DNA from: Polytrichum commune
Taxonomy: Eukaryota > Streptophyta > Polytrichopsida > Polytrichales > Polytrichaceae
DNA length: 64,000 nucleotides
Reading direction: 5' to 3'
Assembly (NCBI GenBank): GCA_950295325.1
Contig: OX485806.1
Span: forward strand, 14,446,001 to 14,510,000
The first letter of the stretch is position 1; each line of letters opens with the position of its first letter. Below, piece by piece: positions 10,085-22,561 of the stretch. The position numbers and the translations under genes are program-made. The notes under the pieces are model-generated. The model worked only from the letters and a program-made list of their open reading frames with translations, was not told where the DNA came from and did no database searches.

Positions 10085-11900
10085 AAGAACATGCTTATCC
10101 ACTTACATTGACATCCACTTCACTTGTTGTTTGCCACATTGGATGCCATCTTGGATTCCACGTGTGCAACAAATGACACATGTAGTGGAAACTTCAATTG
10201 TTCGTCCAAAAATATTAAAAAATTGACATTTTAGTAAAAGTGAACGATTTTTCAAAGTTTGGACTTTTTGGTTACCTCAATCCTACAGACTAATGTGTTG
10301 ATACACTTTGAACATATTCAACTCTCATTGAAGATACGTGATACCTCGATGATTATTTGCATGATATGATGTTGACATATAATGAAACTTCAATATACTA
10401 GTTTTATGTTGTAGTAAAAAACTATATAATCAGTTGACGAACAAATGTTAAAATCATAGTAATTGTTCTAATATTATCATAACCAAGTTTGCGTGTTTCA
10501 TTGGAGAATTCCTACGAACAATTCAATGGTAAATTCTTGATTGGGCATTGGTCCAATTTGATTACTTTGAATATGAGTTCACCTTGAATTCTAGTTATGT
10601 GTCGAATGAGAGTTGACCATGTGTAATGGTGTCCATGTCACATGCCACCTCTTACGCAAGAGGCCACTTCATATTACAAGGGTGCAACAAGTGGGAGACC
10701 CACATGCAAAGAGAACTCTTGTATCATAGGAAACCGAAAACATGTTTTCATGCCATTCCTTATCTACATAGACGTCCACTTCACACGCCGCCTGCCACTT
10801 TGGATGCCACCTCATAGTCCATGTGTGTAATGAATGAGTGACTTGCACATGTAGAGGAAACTCCAATTGTTAACCCCGAAACCAACAACAAAGTTCTATT
10901 TAAAAAATGAAAGTTGAAAGTCAATGGACATGATTATCATTGAACAATGAAATGCACCACACCGACAACCATTTACCCTCACTCAACATTATTCAATTAT
11001 GTTGATGGGTTTTGTGGACCCTGAATTTGACTAGCACATTGTGTTGACAAGTGAATATTGTAAGCCTACATGTATCGGCAAGTGTCTCACATAATTTTGA
11101 TACATAAATTATTCAATTATATATTATTTTGTTGAAATACAGTCGACTACCGAAGGTGGTATTGTGTGCCGCATGTTCATCACTTAATTTCTATTATGAC
11201 TCCAATGCACTTTGGGAGAAGTAACCTCCAAGAGAGGTTGAGTTATGTTACTAAGTTGGACTTGGAAGGGAGAACAACAAGAGAGAGTGATTTGAAAAAT
11301 GAAACATAGTTGAACCTCCTATTCCCAATCAAGACTCCACCGGGAATCTATAGGGTGCCAAAATTCCGATTATGTTGGGACTAAGTTTTTATCAAGCTGG
11401 AATCAATAGTGCTATGACATATGTCCCTCTTTTGAGTGCTAAAGAGAGAAAGAATGAGCGGTTATGACAAAGTCTAGACATTAATATTATGCTTGGGCCA
11501 ACTTTTGGATTTAAAAATTCGTAATAATTTCAATTTAAGGAATAAAATTGTTTTTTTTTTTACAATCCTCCTAATTTCTATCTTCCTACATGGGAAAATT
11601 TTAATCCACCTTACACTTCTCCAAATCTAGTGCAAAATCTTTTAAGTGATTGGTTATGGGCGCCTCTACTCTACAAGCTCAGCAAATGGGTGACCAAGCA
11701 CTGAACCACAACAACAACAAGAAGGTCTCCCCACCGTTCCCTACGTTGGCGACCACGTCACGCGCTACCTGCCACGCGGGACGCCACCTCGGACTTGGGA
11801 TTTTCAGCGAATGGGAGACTTGCACGTGTACTCGGGGCTCCAGTCGTTGTACCCTAGGAGACCGGCAACAGGTTTTCCCCGCCATTCCTCTTCTTCTTTC
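10085..11900 (+). repeat. Three diverged direct copies of a roughly 130-250 bp sequence
   Basis: The block around 10735-10872 (ATGCCATTCCTTATC, then TCCACTTCAC, TTGGATGCCA and CACATGTAG..GGAAACT) resembles 10085-10205. Its upstream part (10632-10760: CACGTCA/CATGTCA, GCCACC, GGGAGAC, ACCG..AACA.G.TTT, GCCATTCC) resembles 11744-11890. Copies have drifted by substitutions and small gaps. Short open frames here are inconsistent between copies, so no gene is called. Confidence 0.5.
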
Positions 11901-12550
11901 CTTCCTTTCCTGTCTGTGGACAGTGCCGAGACCTCTCCGTGTAAGTTTTCATGAAAGATTTTGGCCGAGGAGCCAAACACAGATTGCGATCTCTTGTCAT
12001 GGACACATTTATATTCGCAGGAGCAAGTTCTTGGTGTAAAGCAGGAGGCCCGGGAGACGGTCCGGACCTTTCTTGAACGCACGCATTCTTGGAGAGATTG
12101 GGTTTTGGCGTGTGAAGAGTTTTTGTTGTTTGGTTTTGAGGAGGTGAACGCAAACATGGATATGAAACGGATTTTAGGCTAGTGGAGAGAATTGGCGATG
12201 TTGGAGAGTTTGCGGAGATCATGGGTTACATGCTCGGAATGGTTCGGGGGAGCAGGGTTTAGGACGATGCACTTTACTTCACCCCGTTAGTCATCGTCAT
12301 AGTGACTTCCAGAATACTGCTGTTTTTTTATATTTTTATTTGTGCGCGTGGGGTAGCATTGAATATTTACATGTTCAAGGAAGTTGAGTTGAAGAGAGGA
12401 TCATGGTATCCGAGGACGAGGTTTATCAGCGAATGTCGGCAGAACTGGACGATGTAAGAGGCTCGAAGGGATTTAAGGGCGCTAACATATAGAGCCGTTT
12501 GGAAGAACGACACAATAAGAAAACCATCCCTCAAGTAGCCTGGATGGTAA
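11901..12550 (+). other. Intergenic, nothing recognised
   Basis: Only short open frames on either strand, with no familiar motif, RNA gene or transposon end. Part of this could be distal promoter of the methyltransferase gene downstream. Confidence 0.3.
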
Positions 12551-12554
12551 CATT

Positions 12555-13490
12555 GAATAGAGCGACATTGTAAGTTGAGCTGGGGTACAGATGGACAGTG
12601 GTGTGATGATGTCCGGGGAGAGGAATTGGAAAGATCACCCTAAAAGAAAATCACCGCAGACATCATTATCACTATAGGGGACTTCTTGGATTTTTTTTTT
12701 CATGTGGCTATCTTTGTCATCCCAATTTGCGCAAGAAAAGGTCGTCAAACCCATGGTTACGTGTGGGGTTAGCCGCAAGGAGTTGAGAGGTTGAGGAGTG
12801 GAGAACTTGGAGGCTATGGTGTAATAATTTTTAGATTGAGCGACATTGTAAGTTGAGGACAGTGGTATGATGTCCGGAGTGGAATTGGAAAGATCACACT
12901 AGAAACACTGCAGACAGACATCTTAAGGGACTTTGTTATTGCATTTTTTTCATATATCTTGTTATTTCAATCTTGCGCACAAAAGATCATCGAACCCATG
13001 GTTATGTTGGGTTAGCCGAAAGGAGTTGAGAGGTTGAGGAGTGGGGAATTTGAAGGCAGTGGAGTATTATCTTTAGATTGAGAACATTGTAAGATGAGGA
13101 TAGTGGTATAATGTCCGGAGAGGAATTAGAAAGATCACACTAGAATCACTGCAGACTGACATCATAGGGGACTTTGGTCCTTAAAATTTTCATATATCTT
13201 GGTATTCCAATTTGCGCAAGAAAAGGTCATTGAACCCATCGTTACATGGCGAACGGAGTTGAGAGGTTGAGCAGTGGGGGAATTTAGAAGCAATGGAGTA
13301 TCATCTTTAGGTACTGCAGACAGACATCATAGAGTACTTTGTTTTTGATTTTTTTCATATATCTTGGCATTTCAATTTGCGCAAGAAAAGGTTATCGAAC
13401 CCATGGTTATGTGTTGGGTTAGCCAAAAGGAGTTGAGGGGTTGAGGAGTGGGGGAATTTGGAGGCAATGGAATATCATCTTTAGGTGTTG
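12555..13490 (+). repeat. Tandem array directly upstream of cap methyltransferase start
   Basis: About four diverged head-to-tail units. The marker GTTGAGAGGTTGAGGAGTGG, or its close variant, begins near 12782, 13025, 13258 and 13432, giving periods of about 243, 233 and 174 bp. The last unit lacks roughly 60 bp (the part with ATTGTAAG and GATGTCCGG). Other shared blocks are GGAATTGGAAAGATCAC, CACTGCAGAC, CATATATCTTG and CAATTTGCGCAAGAAAAGG. The array ends about 10 bp before the ATG at 13501, so promoter and 5' UTR of the downstream gene probably lie within it. Copy number and drift could affect its expression; this is inference. Confidence 0.75.
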
Positions 13491-13500
13491 CGGGGATTCC

Positions 13501-16500
13501 ATGGCAGCAGTGCAGGCCCTGCCCCCTGCACCTGCTGCCCAAACATCTCCAGCTGCGGCGGTGCCTGCTCCTTCTGCCAATCCCATGGCCACTCCATGGG
13601 GTGCTGGTGCTCTCCACCAGCGCCTCAACTCTTTTGTCAAGAAGACTCTTCTTCAGCAGCTTGTCCCAGCTGGCGCAGTGGTAAGTGGCATCATCCTCTT
13701 TTTAACATTCTCATCGATTTTCTCATGCATTTGCAACACCTCGCCACCTGGTAAGCTGTTCTGATTAAATTACGTAAGCCTCTCTGATGATCAACACATT
13801 TGGAGGTTTACAATTTGTTTCGATTCATGAAGTTCTAGCTTGTAAGCCTCCACAATGCCCTTATTCTCTGGGGTAAAGAATATTCTACACTTGTCAAAGA
13901 AGGCCAGGGCGCAAAATTTGAAATTCATACATCCTCCTTTCAACCCTCTCATCAAATTTCTATGTATTGGAAAAACTTCACAACCTGATAAGCTGTACTG
14001 ACAAGTTACATAAGTCTCTCTGATGAGCAACACATGTGGAAGGTTCCAATATGATTCAGTTCATCACTTTCTAGCTTGTAAGCCTCCACAATGCACTTTC
14101 ATCATCTGGGCTGTAAGATATTTTACACTTATCAAAGAAGGCTAGGATGCAAAATTTGAAAGTCATCTGCATATTCTTTTCAACCTCTCATCAAATTTTT
14201 CATGCATTTCCAAATCTCACAACCTGATAAACTGTTCTGACAAGTTACATAAGCCTCTCTGATATGAACATGTGTAAGGTAGAGCCTTGTTGTGCAATTA
14301 ATGAGAGTGAAGACATAAAAACCTACATACCTTATGTGGAGGCTTACAAGCTAGAAAGTGATGAATTGAAGTGCAACTGGTTGAGCACTTTTATTTCTGG
14401 GCTACAGAACATTCTACACTTATTGTCATCAAAGAAGGCTAGAATGCGAAATTTGAAGGTCATCTGTGTCAGCTTGTCCCAGCTGCGTCTCTTTCCCTCT
14501 CATTGTTTTGCATTGGCAAAATCTCACAACCTGATAAGCAGTTCTGGTAAGTTACGTCTCTCTGCTGATCAACATATATGGAGGTTTACAATATAGAAAG
14601 TGATGAATTGAAATAGGTAAGATCAGTTGAGCACTTTCATTATCTGGGCTGCAGAATATTGTAGACTTATCACTACCAAGAAAGCCTTGAACGCATAATT
14701 CCAAAGCCATCTGGACTAATTCAGTTGTCAGGGTTAGGGTTGTGCTGAGATGCACACCACATACACTTTGGACAGACATGGATCTAAATTCCAGACATGG
14801 AAATCCTTGAATGCAAAGTTTTCAAGATGGAGATTGTACTTAGGTGTGTCTCACACAATTATGGTGGACCAAGCTTTAGTCGCAACTGATATTCTGGAAG
14901 GGAAGAGGTGGAGGGATTAATGGTTAGTTGAAGCATAGGTTAGTTATAGCAAATAATGGGTTCAACTGTTCACTGAGCTCGTTAATGATATGAAGAAATA
15001 CGAGAGTGTATGTGCAACGACAATGCCATACGCATGATAGTGCCAGTCATTTGTTGAAGATGCAGTGATCTCATCTGCAACATCTTCAGAGGAGTTCCAG
15101 TCATTTGGAGGTGGTAATTGGTTTGGCTTTGTGTCTGCAGGTGTGTGACCTCTTTTGTGGCCGGGGTGTTGACACTGAGAATTGGGCAGAGGCTCAGATA
15201 TCCAAATATGTTGGCGTTGGTATTTTTTCCTTGACTTTTGAACGTATCCATATGCAAGCTCTGCATCTTGCCACCTGAAAATGCTCTAAAATCATATTTA
15301 AGGTTTACTATATGTGAATATTCTTTTCATTAACTTGACCAAATTCTAAATCAATTTCTAGTAATACCCATAAGTATATCACAAAACACATAACTAGTTA
15401 GGAAAACACCTTCCGACATGTTTTCATTTGCGTCAGCATTATCAAGGAAGTCCAATGCAAAGTACCTGGGTTGGGGTTTGGCAAATTTGCAGTTTTGGAG
15501 TGAGAGTCGGGTTTTTGGGTGGACCGTCTAAATTGCCAATGAATTCTTAGCTTAGGATTTTAAGAAAACTAAACGTAAGAATTTGTTGGGTGGGTTATTT
15601 GTGTAGATTTGTCAGCATCAGCCCTGGAAGAAGCAAAGGAGCAATGGGAGAAGAATGGCAAACCGTTTGCTGCCACCTTTTGCGAGCTCAACCCTTGCAT
15701 GGTCCTTACTTCTCCACATTTGCTAACAACCCTTGAAAAATTCCTCAATATGTGATGAAAGAGTCTGTTGAAAGGGATGTGGTGGAGTCAATGATATTTC
15801 ACTCCAGATTATTTGGATGCTATTGTGGTGTTGTCTCATATTGTCTTTTGTCACCACTCTTATATAGTGTTATCACTTTCTAGTTGGAATTTGAAAAAGC
15901 TACAAAATTGAGGGTGCAACTTGCTTTTTAGAAGTATTATCATAGTGATTCTGACATTAAGTCACTCTTCTGCTTCACAAGTAACGAGATCCTTGTATTT
16001 GACAATCTTAAGCAATGCATCAAGGAGTTAAGGTTGTTCCTATTGTAGTGCAGGCAGACCTGGAAAAGCACTTGGGAGAAAATAGTTTCCGTGCTGACGT
16101 TGTTACGTGCCTTGCCCATCTACAGGTATTTAAGTGAAGACTCACCCTTGAATCCTTGAGTAGTTTCATGTCACTAATGAGGAAGTGGTCATTGTGCAGG
16201 TAAGAAAAAATGGTACCCTTCCACCAGATTAAATGGTGTGTTGTGAAGATCATGAATAACAATAACATGAACATGGTTTCTAGCACTGTTTTTCCCCAAG
16301 TGACACCAATTCATCTCTGACTGTCGAAGTGGAAAGGTGCTGAATTGATTTGAGCATCATTGTTTTAACACTTTTGCAGCAATGATGTGTCGATCCACTG
16401 TTATTAACTAAATGCAACTCATGTTAGAGGTGCATGTGGGTGCCAGGATTGCTTTGTTAGCAAGGATCAGGTGCATTGTCTGCTGCAAAACGTTTCGGCC

Positions 16501-19500
16501 TTATTGAAGCCAGGTGGCTACTTCTTTGGAGCCACTCCCGACTCCTCTACTATCTGGTTCATGATCTCTCCCTTATGGCCACATTTCGTCTCTTTGGAAT
16601 CAATAGCAGAAAAATATAATGAATCTGTGGAAACCCTTTTCTGGTGAACCATGACACATGTTTATCACCTGGAGCTCTCTTTCCAGTCTAAATGCAGATA
16701 TGATCTCATCTGATCCTTAGTTGTAGAATTCTTATATCTTGGATGTGGGATGTGCATACATTTGATTTCAGGTACAAATATCAGAAAGCTGTGGAAGGAG
16801 CAATGAAAGCAGGATCTCTACGAGCAAATGGGCAACTGCCACGTGTGAAAACAGATCTGTACAGTATTAGTTTTGAGGATGATAGGTGAGTTCTCTCATG
16901 CAGTTAGATATTCTGGGCTTTTTGTAGAATCCCCTGGTTTTTCTGGGACTTCATTGGTGTATTATCATGATTGGTGACTAAAAGTGATGTGCTTCTTGGT
17001 TTTTCAATCCAACCACAAGGTCTGGAGCAGTGTTGGACTGGTATCACCTTCTTTTGATACCACTCGGGTATATACAATGAGTTGCTCAAAAAAATCAACC
17101 TGAAAAATTTAAAAATTTAAATTATTTGTTACTGGCAGAATTTAGGGCCTTTTTTGTTTTTGATACCATTTGGATCTATACACCATACAAGAACTTTCAT
17201 ACCTAGGTAAAATTATCCTAGTATCATTATGATATTAGGATGTTTTGACCCAAATAATAACTCAGGTATAAAAAAAAATTCTCATCTTGTGATACTCGCC
17301 AAAAGATCAATATTTGTCGGGGATTGCATTTTTTGTACCTGTCAGGTAAGATTATTTGATACCATTATGTTTTATTGATGCCATGCATTCACCCATATAC
17401 CAGGCCAACATTGGTCTGGGGTCTATTGTTCAAGTCCTCGACTTGTTGCTCAAAACATTATTCACTTGCTTGTAGGTTTCATGAATATGGATCTAGATAT
17501 CAACTACGGTTTGCCGATGAGAGCCTCCCGCCTCAATCGCAGGTCCTGGTTCATTTTCCAAGCCTTATCAGGTGCCCAATCTCTCCCAATGTCCTGATCT
17601 ATCTGGCCTTGAAAGGGGAGATATATAAACAAATTGGAGATTGACTGACAATTCAATGTTGCAGTGTCAAAATCAGGGTAGGGACTGCTTGAGTGATGTG
17701 TGTGTGCGTGTGTGTGTTGGTGTTTGATAGAACTGCAGTATGAGGTGTGATTGTCTGCAACTAAGATTGTCTTTTTGGTAATGGGGTCAGAGGTGCGGAG
17801 GAGGTTGGACTGGAATATGTGGAGATTCAGAACCTGTATGAATTTTATGAAGATTATCGGTATTCCTCACCATCCCTTGTACAATTTCACTAACTTGTAA
17901 ATATACTCTTTCAATCATAATATGAAGTCCTGCTGCTTGCATGTGTGATGCTATCTGTTGTAGCCGCACCATTCTCAGATTTTGTTAAGTTGCAAAATTG
18001 ATAGAGACAAGTGGCCTAACTTGTATGCATTTGTGGGGTAAAACATGTCGATTTGGCAGTGGTCCGTTTGCGGAAACCCTCCAGAGCAGCTGTGGTTCTT
18101 TGGTTGATGCAAAAGGACACCCAGTGGTGGATGTAAAGTCGCGGCTTTCGCCTGTGGCCCAAGATGTTTTGAGTATGTGTTTCTCTACTCCTTTGAGCTG
18201 TAATTAGAGTTTATGGTATAGAATGTTCCACAAGGCTAAGTTTGGTGGAAACAGTATGTTGGCTTGTGTTGTATCATGCCTCCTGTAACGAAGTGGTGAT
18301 TTTCTGGGTTGGGTTGCTGTCAGTTTCAAACATAGAGAGCAATATTTTGGACTTGAAATGCATAAATACAATTCTGTTTTAGTGGAAGAGGATAATGATC
18401 ACATTTTAAGACTTTTGAAAAGTGCTCATTGTGACTTGCGGCTCATGCAGTTGTAGAGCACACTAGAGTTATCCTCAGGTCAATGGGACTTTTCATCAGG
18501 AGTTCGTTCCCTAGGATTTCTCAATGATTATTTTGCATACAATATCAATAATTTCTTTCCACTTTTGGTTCATGCTTGGAGGTAGTGTTTGAATTTGAAT
18601 GAAGAGCAACCTATTTTGGTTCATTGAGGACCAAACATATCTTAGCACATCTTGGCATGCCAAAATCAGTTTGACCCTCAATGAACTGATATAGAATATT
18701 CTTTGTTCAAACCTCCACACTACCTCTAAGGATGTACCAAATACTTAACAAACATGGAAGGTGTTGTATGCAAAACAACCAACTCCTGACCTGAAGTCCC
18801 ATTGAGTTGAAGGATAACTCTATTATGGTGAGGTTCATCAACACCATGGCCTTGTACTATCAAAGTGGATTGATGGAGTCTTCTAATAAATGAGATTTGC
18901 GCAGGTCTGTACACCACATTCATCTTCAAAAAGCCAGCCCCAATTCAACATGTGAATCCTTTGCAGGTTCCTACTCCCATGTCATCATCTGCAGCAGCTG
19001 ATATTAAGAAAAATGGCAAGAAACCCAGTTCCTCTGCTGTTTCAATTAAAAGCACCGCACCCAAGCTCAAGGAGGAGGTCATCCCTCGGAAGAAGCAAAA
19101 AATCTCTTCCTCCACTCCTGAAGGTGTTCCCAAAGGAGCGGTGTTGACCACTCCGGAGGAAATTGTGAAGAAGAAGGAAGCCTCAAAACCTGCACCTGTT
19201 GGGATGAGGCATGACAACAGCCGGAGTGGGTCAAGGAGCTCAAAATCTTTAGGAAGAGACCCGAAAACTGGAAACTCTCATCCAAGCATGAGCAGTTCAA
19301 AAGCTGAAGAAAGAGTGTCGAAAGTTGTTGATAGTCCTGGTGCAGTAGCAGCAGCAGGGGTGATGACAACAGCATCAGGAGCTCAAAAGCATTTGGAAAG
19401 CCCGTTGCGAATTGCGAGCAAGTCAAAAGATGTGGAACAACAACGAGCTCCTCCAAGATTGGGGAGTCCAAACCCTCCAAAAATTGAGGACTCTAAGAGG

Positions 19501-22500
19501 GAAAGCTCTCGAGGTGCGAACAAATCACTCAAAGCTTCAGATAAACCGAGCTCCAGCAGACGGAGATCTGAGAGCCAGCAACGGAGTGACACTTCGGGGC
19601 GAGGGAACCCAGAGACAAACCCAGAGACTGACAGACAGGGAAGTGAAAGTGGCCAAAGTCAGGATTCGTTGAAGAGGAAACGAGAAGCTCAAGGAGGGCG
19701 TTCATATACTCCTGCTTCTGCTTCTACTCCTATTCCAGTTCCTTCGAGTGGAGGGGACAGCAATGAGAGGACTAACGTAAGCAGGCCTTAACCCCTAGAC
19801 GCTTTTAGCACGTTCATACTAATGATGTATTCTCTCTTTACACTAGATGATATGAACTCTTCACCAAACTCTTTCCTAGTTAGTGTGTGTCCAGGTGTCA
19901 AGAAGAATAACCCTGCTAGACAACAAGCTAGCACTATCTACCAAAAACTCACATCACAACCTAAATTCACGTTGTCCAGTTTCAAATTACCGTAGGTAAT
20001 GAGAGGCCCAAATTGGGCTTCAAAAAGCATTCAAGGGTTTGAGTGCTCTGCACCAACTTCTCATTGAGTACGAAACACATTGCAATTAGTGCAAAATGAT
20101 TGCCTCATAATTTCTAGAGCTCATATGAGTTGATCTTGTTTTTTACCAAAATAAAGATTCTCGAGCTCATTAAATGGTCATACAGGTCCTTCCTAATTAT
20201 GAGGCTGAGTACTGAGCCTAAAACGCTTAACAAATATTGAGCATGTAGTTCATTTCTTTCCAAACGTATGATGACACCTTCTTGATGCCTGTTCTTAGAT
20301 CCACACTTGAACCATACACCATTTAAATATAGCTGTCAACTTAAAACAAGTGACCATGAAAGGCTGATGTTGTGGGCTTACAACGTGAACATCATCAGGT
20401 GGAGCGACGATCCTCGCAGAGGAGAACCGGATTTTATTCGTCTCCATCAGAGCAGCAGCAGCAGGAGAGAGGTTCAAACCCACTGCCGACAACAAGAGAG
20501 CCTGCTTCTTCACATGCTGGACCCCCCCGTGGCGGTGATGGTGATTCTTTGCCCAAGCAGGCGGTTAATGCTCCCAGTGCATCACGAACTCGGGAAACAA
20601 ATGCAGGTCGTCCTCAGAAGAAAGATATAATTTCTGAACATGAAGAATCACCACCATCAACTCAGAAGGAGAGCTCAACTACAGTGATGACAATGGAGCA
20701 AGGTAAACCTCCCGGAGGCTCCAGTAGTAGTCATAAGCGAAAAATTGTGGCTGTTGCGAAGGAGGAGCACCCAGTTGCAACTCCTCCTCAGAAAGAACTT
20801 GAAAGGCTGATGGGTGATGATGATAATAAAGCAGGAAGCACCACAGCTGCTGCTGCTATGGAGGCCACGTCAGATGGAGGAGCAATGATGCAGGCAAAGG
20901 AAGAGGCAATGGCTGCTTCAGAGCATCTGCAAAAGAGGGAAAGACCTGTGACTGAGCTTCACTATGAGCGACGGGCGACGCAGAAGAGAGTAAGTGCAAA
21001 TGCAAGTGCAAATGTTAACAAGGTTATCAACAAGAGAGAAAGTGAGACAACGACGACAGAAGCAGCTATTCAACAACCACCACCGGAAAGAGAGGCCGCC
21101 ACTCGTAAGAAGGCAACTCTGGTTACTACTGAAGCTGCTTGCTTTGAGGGGGATGATGGAGTCCCAACGAACAGCAGCAGCCAAGTCACATCTTCGGTCG
21201 CAGCAACGAGTCAGAAATTAGGTCTTGTGAGCAGTGATGAGCATCCTCCTGATGAAAAAGATGTAGCTCGCAAGAATGAAACTACTCTTGTTACTGAAGG
21301 TCAGCTCAAGGGTACCAAATCGCAGAGCAGCGATGAAGCTATGGAGGTGGGGCTGGAGAAGGACCATACAGCTCTGGGGTTGGGTCCTGATGAAAAGAGA
21401 CATCCTCAATCTAGAGAACCTCAGCTGGAGGAGCTTGCAACAATTGAGAGTGGAACAAATGTTGGCGTTGGCGTCTTGGGCGTGTTGAGTGAGAAATTTA
21501 TTGCTGCTTCGCACGACGACAAGGTTGCTGCTCAGAAGAAAGGGGGGAGTGTTGTGTCCGATTTTGTGGTCGAGAAGAGAGACCACACAGTGATCAGCGA
21601 TGCCCTGCCTGAAAAAGTGTTGAGTCAGAATAGAGAAGCTTTCAGCACAGCTGGCGGGGAGTCGCAGGCTGAGAAAGGTGCAAAGCGTAGGAGAGAAAGC
21701 AATGCTTTGGATCAGCCACTGCTGGAAGAAGGCTTGTCTCAAATGAGAGAAAGTAATGTGGCCATGATGAAGCATTCAACACAGAGGACAGAAAGCAGCA
21801 GTGTGGCAATGACAATGGAACCTGTTCCATCTGTACGAGGGTCAAATCAGGTGAACCTCGAAATCTTGGAGCCTCGAATGAGGCGAGGTTTTAGCCCCAA
21901 AAGAGGGGGAATGCCCCCTGGAGACAGCCACTCATCAAGAAATCAGGGGATTACAAAAGAGTCAGAAGCAGCGTGGCCCGAATTAATGCCGCAACGCTAC
22001 ACACGTCGGCGAGCCATGGCAGCAATGGCACAAGCAGTGGAAGGAGGAGGGGCTGCAGCTGTACCAGAGAATCCTCCAATCTGGCAGAACAACCGAGGAA
22101 CAACTTTTGGTGCAGCACAAATTGAAAGAGAGCAGCAGCAATCGTCAACTCCTGTGTTCCACCCAGGACGGTTGCCCCCATTTGTAACCCCTGTATCATC
22201 AAACTTTGGCAGCTTGTCAAGACCACCCGTGCGGTCAGTTGTCGACCGACGAGATAGCAATAGCAAGTCACATGATGGCCCTGGATTGTTGGGGGCTGCG
22301 CCACCCCACATCATCATCAATTCACAAAGAGAAAGACGATATGATTCTGTTGTCGGTCCTTCGAGTGACCCAACGATGGTGGCACGAAACCGGCTGTCTA
22401 GAGGAGGACCCATGTTCATCAACAAGGAGAGGGGATCAAGGAATCCGTCTGACTTTGCAAATTTGGCTCCACATTCTTCAGGCGGCCCCAACAACAATGG

Positions 22501-22561
22501 ACCTGGGATGCCGTGGGAGGAACACATGAAAGGTGACAGTAGGAGCAGAAACAACAGGTGA
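13501..22561 (+). CDS. mRNA cap guanine-N7 methyltransferase 2-like, with giant C-terminal tail
   Basis: Eleven exons with consistent phases: 13501-13680, 15141-15219, 15607-15701, 16054-16125, 16447-16556, 16772-16885, 17476-17571, 17791-17859, 18060-18172, 18905-19776, 20399-22561 (1,320 aa). The enzyme class transfers a methyl group from S-adenosylmethionine to N7 of the cap guanosine in the nucleus. Residues 61-71 form the SAM loop VCDLFCGRGVD, followed by VGVDLSASAL. ADVVTCLAHLQ lies at the motif IV position, and LLKPGGYFFGATPDSSTIW (about 161-179), QLRFADE, EYVEIQNLYEFY and LYTTFIFKK end the fold near residue 320. Known plant paralogues are about 350-370 aa. Here about 1,000 further residues follow, rich in Ser, Glu, Lys, Arg and Gln with KRKRE-type nuclear signals, apparently disordered. 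An alternative donor at 22558 could change only the last residues. Confidence 0.85.
13720..14660 (+). repeat. Tandem array in intron 1 of the cap methyltransferase gene
   Basis: Roughly four diverged units of 236-240 bp occupy intron 1; the last is separated by about 300 bp. The marker TCTCTGAT follows 'AAGTTACATAAGC' at 13781, 14017 and 14256, with a variant near 14557. Further shared blocks are TCACAACCTGATAA and TCTAGCTTGTAAGCCTCCAC. Around 14336-14370 that last block appears in the opposite orientation (GGAGGCTTACAAGCTAGAAA), so one segment is inverted. The array is distinct in sequence from the one before the start codon. Confidence 0.7.
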
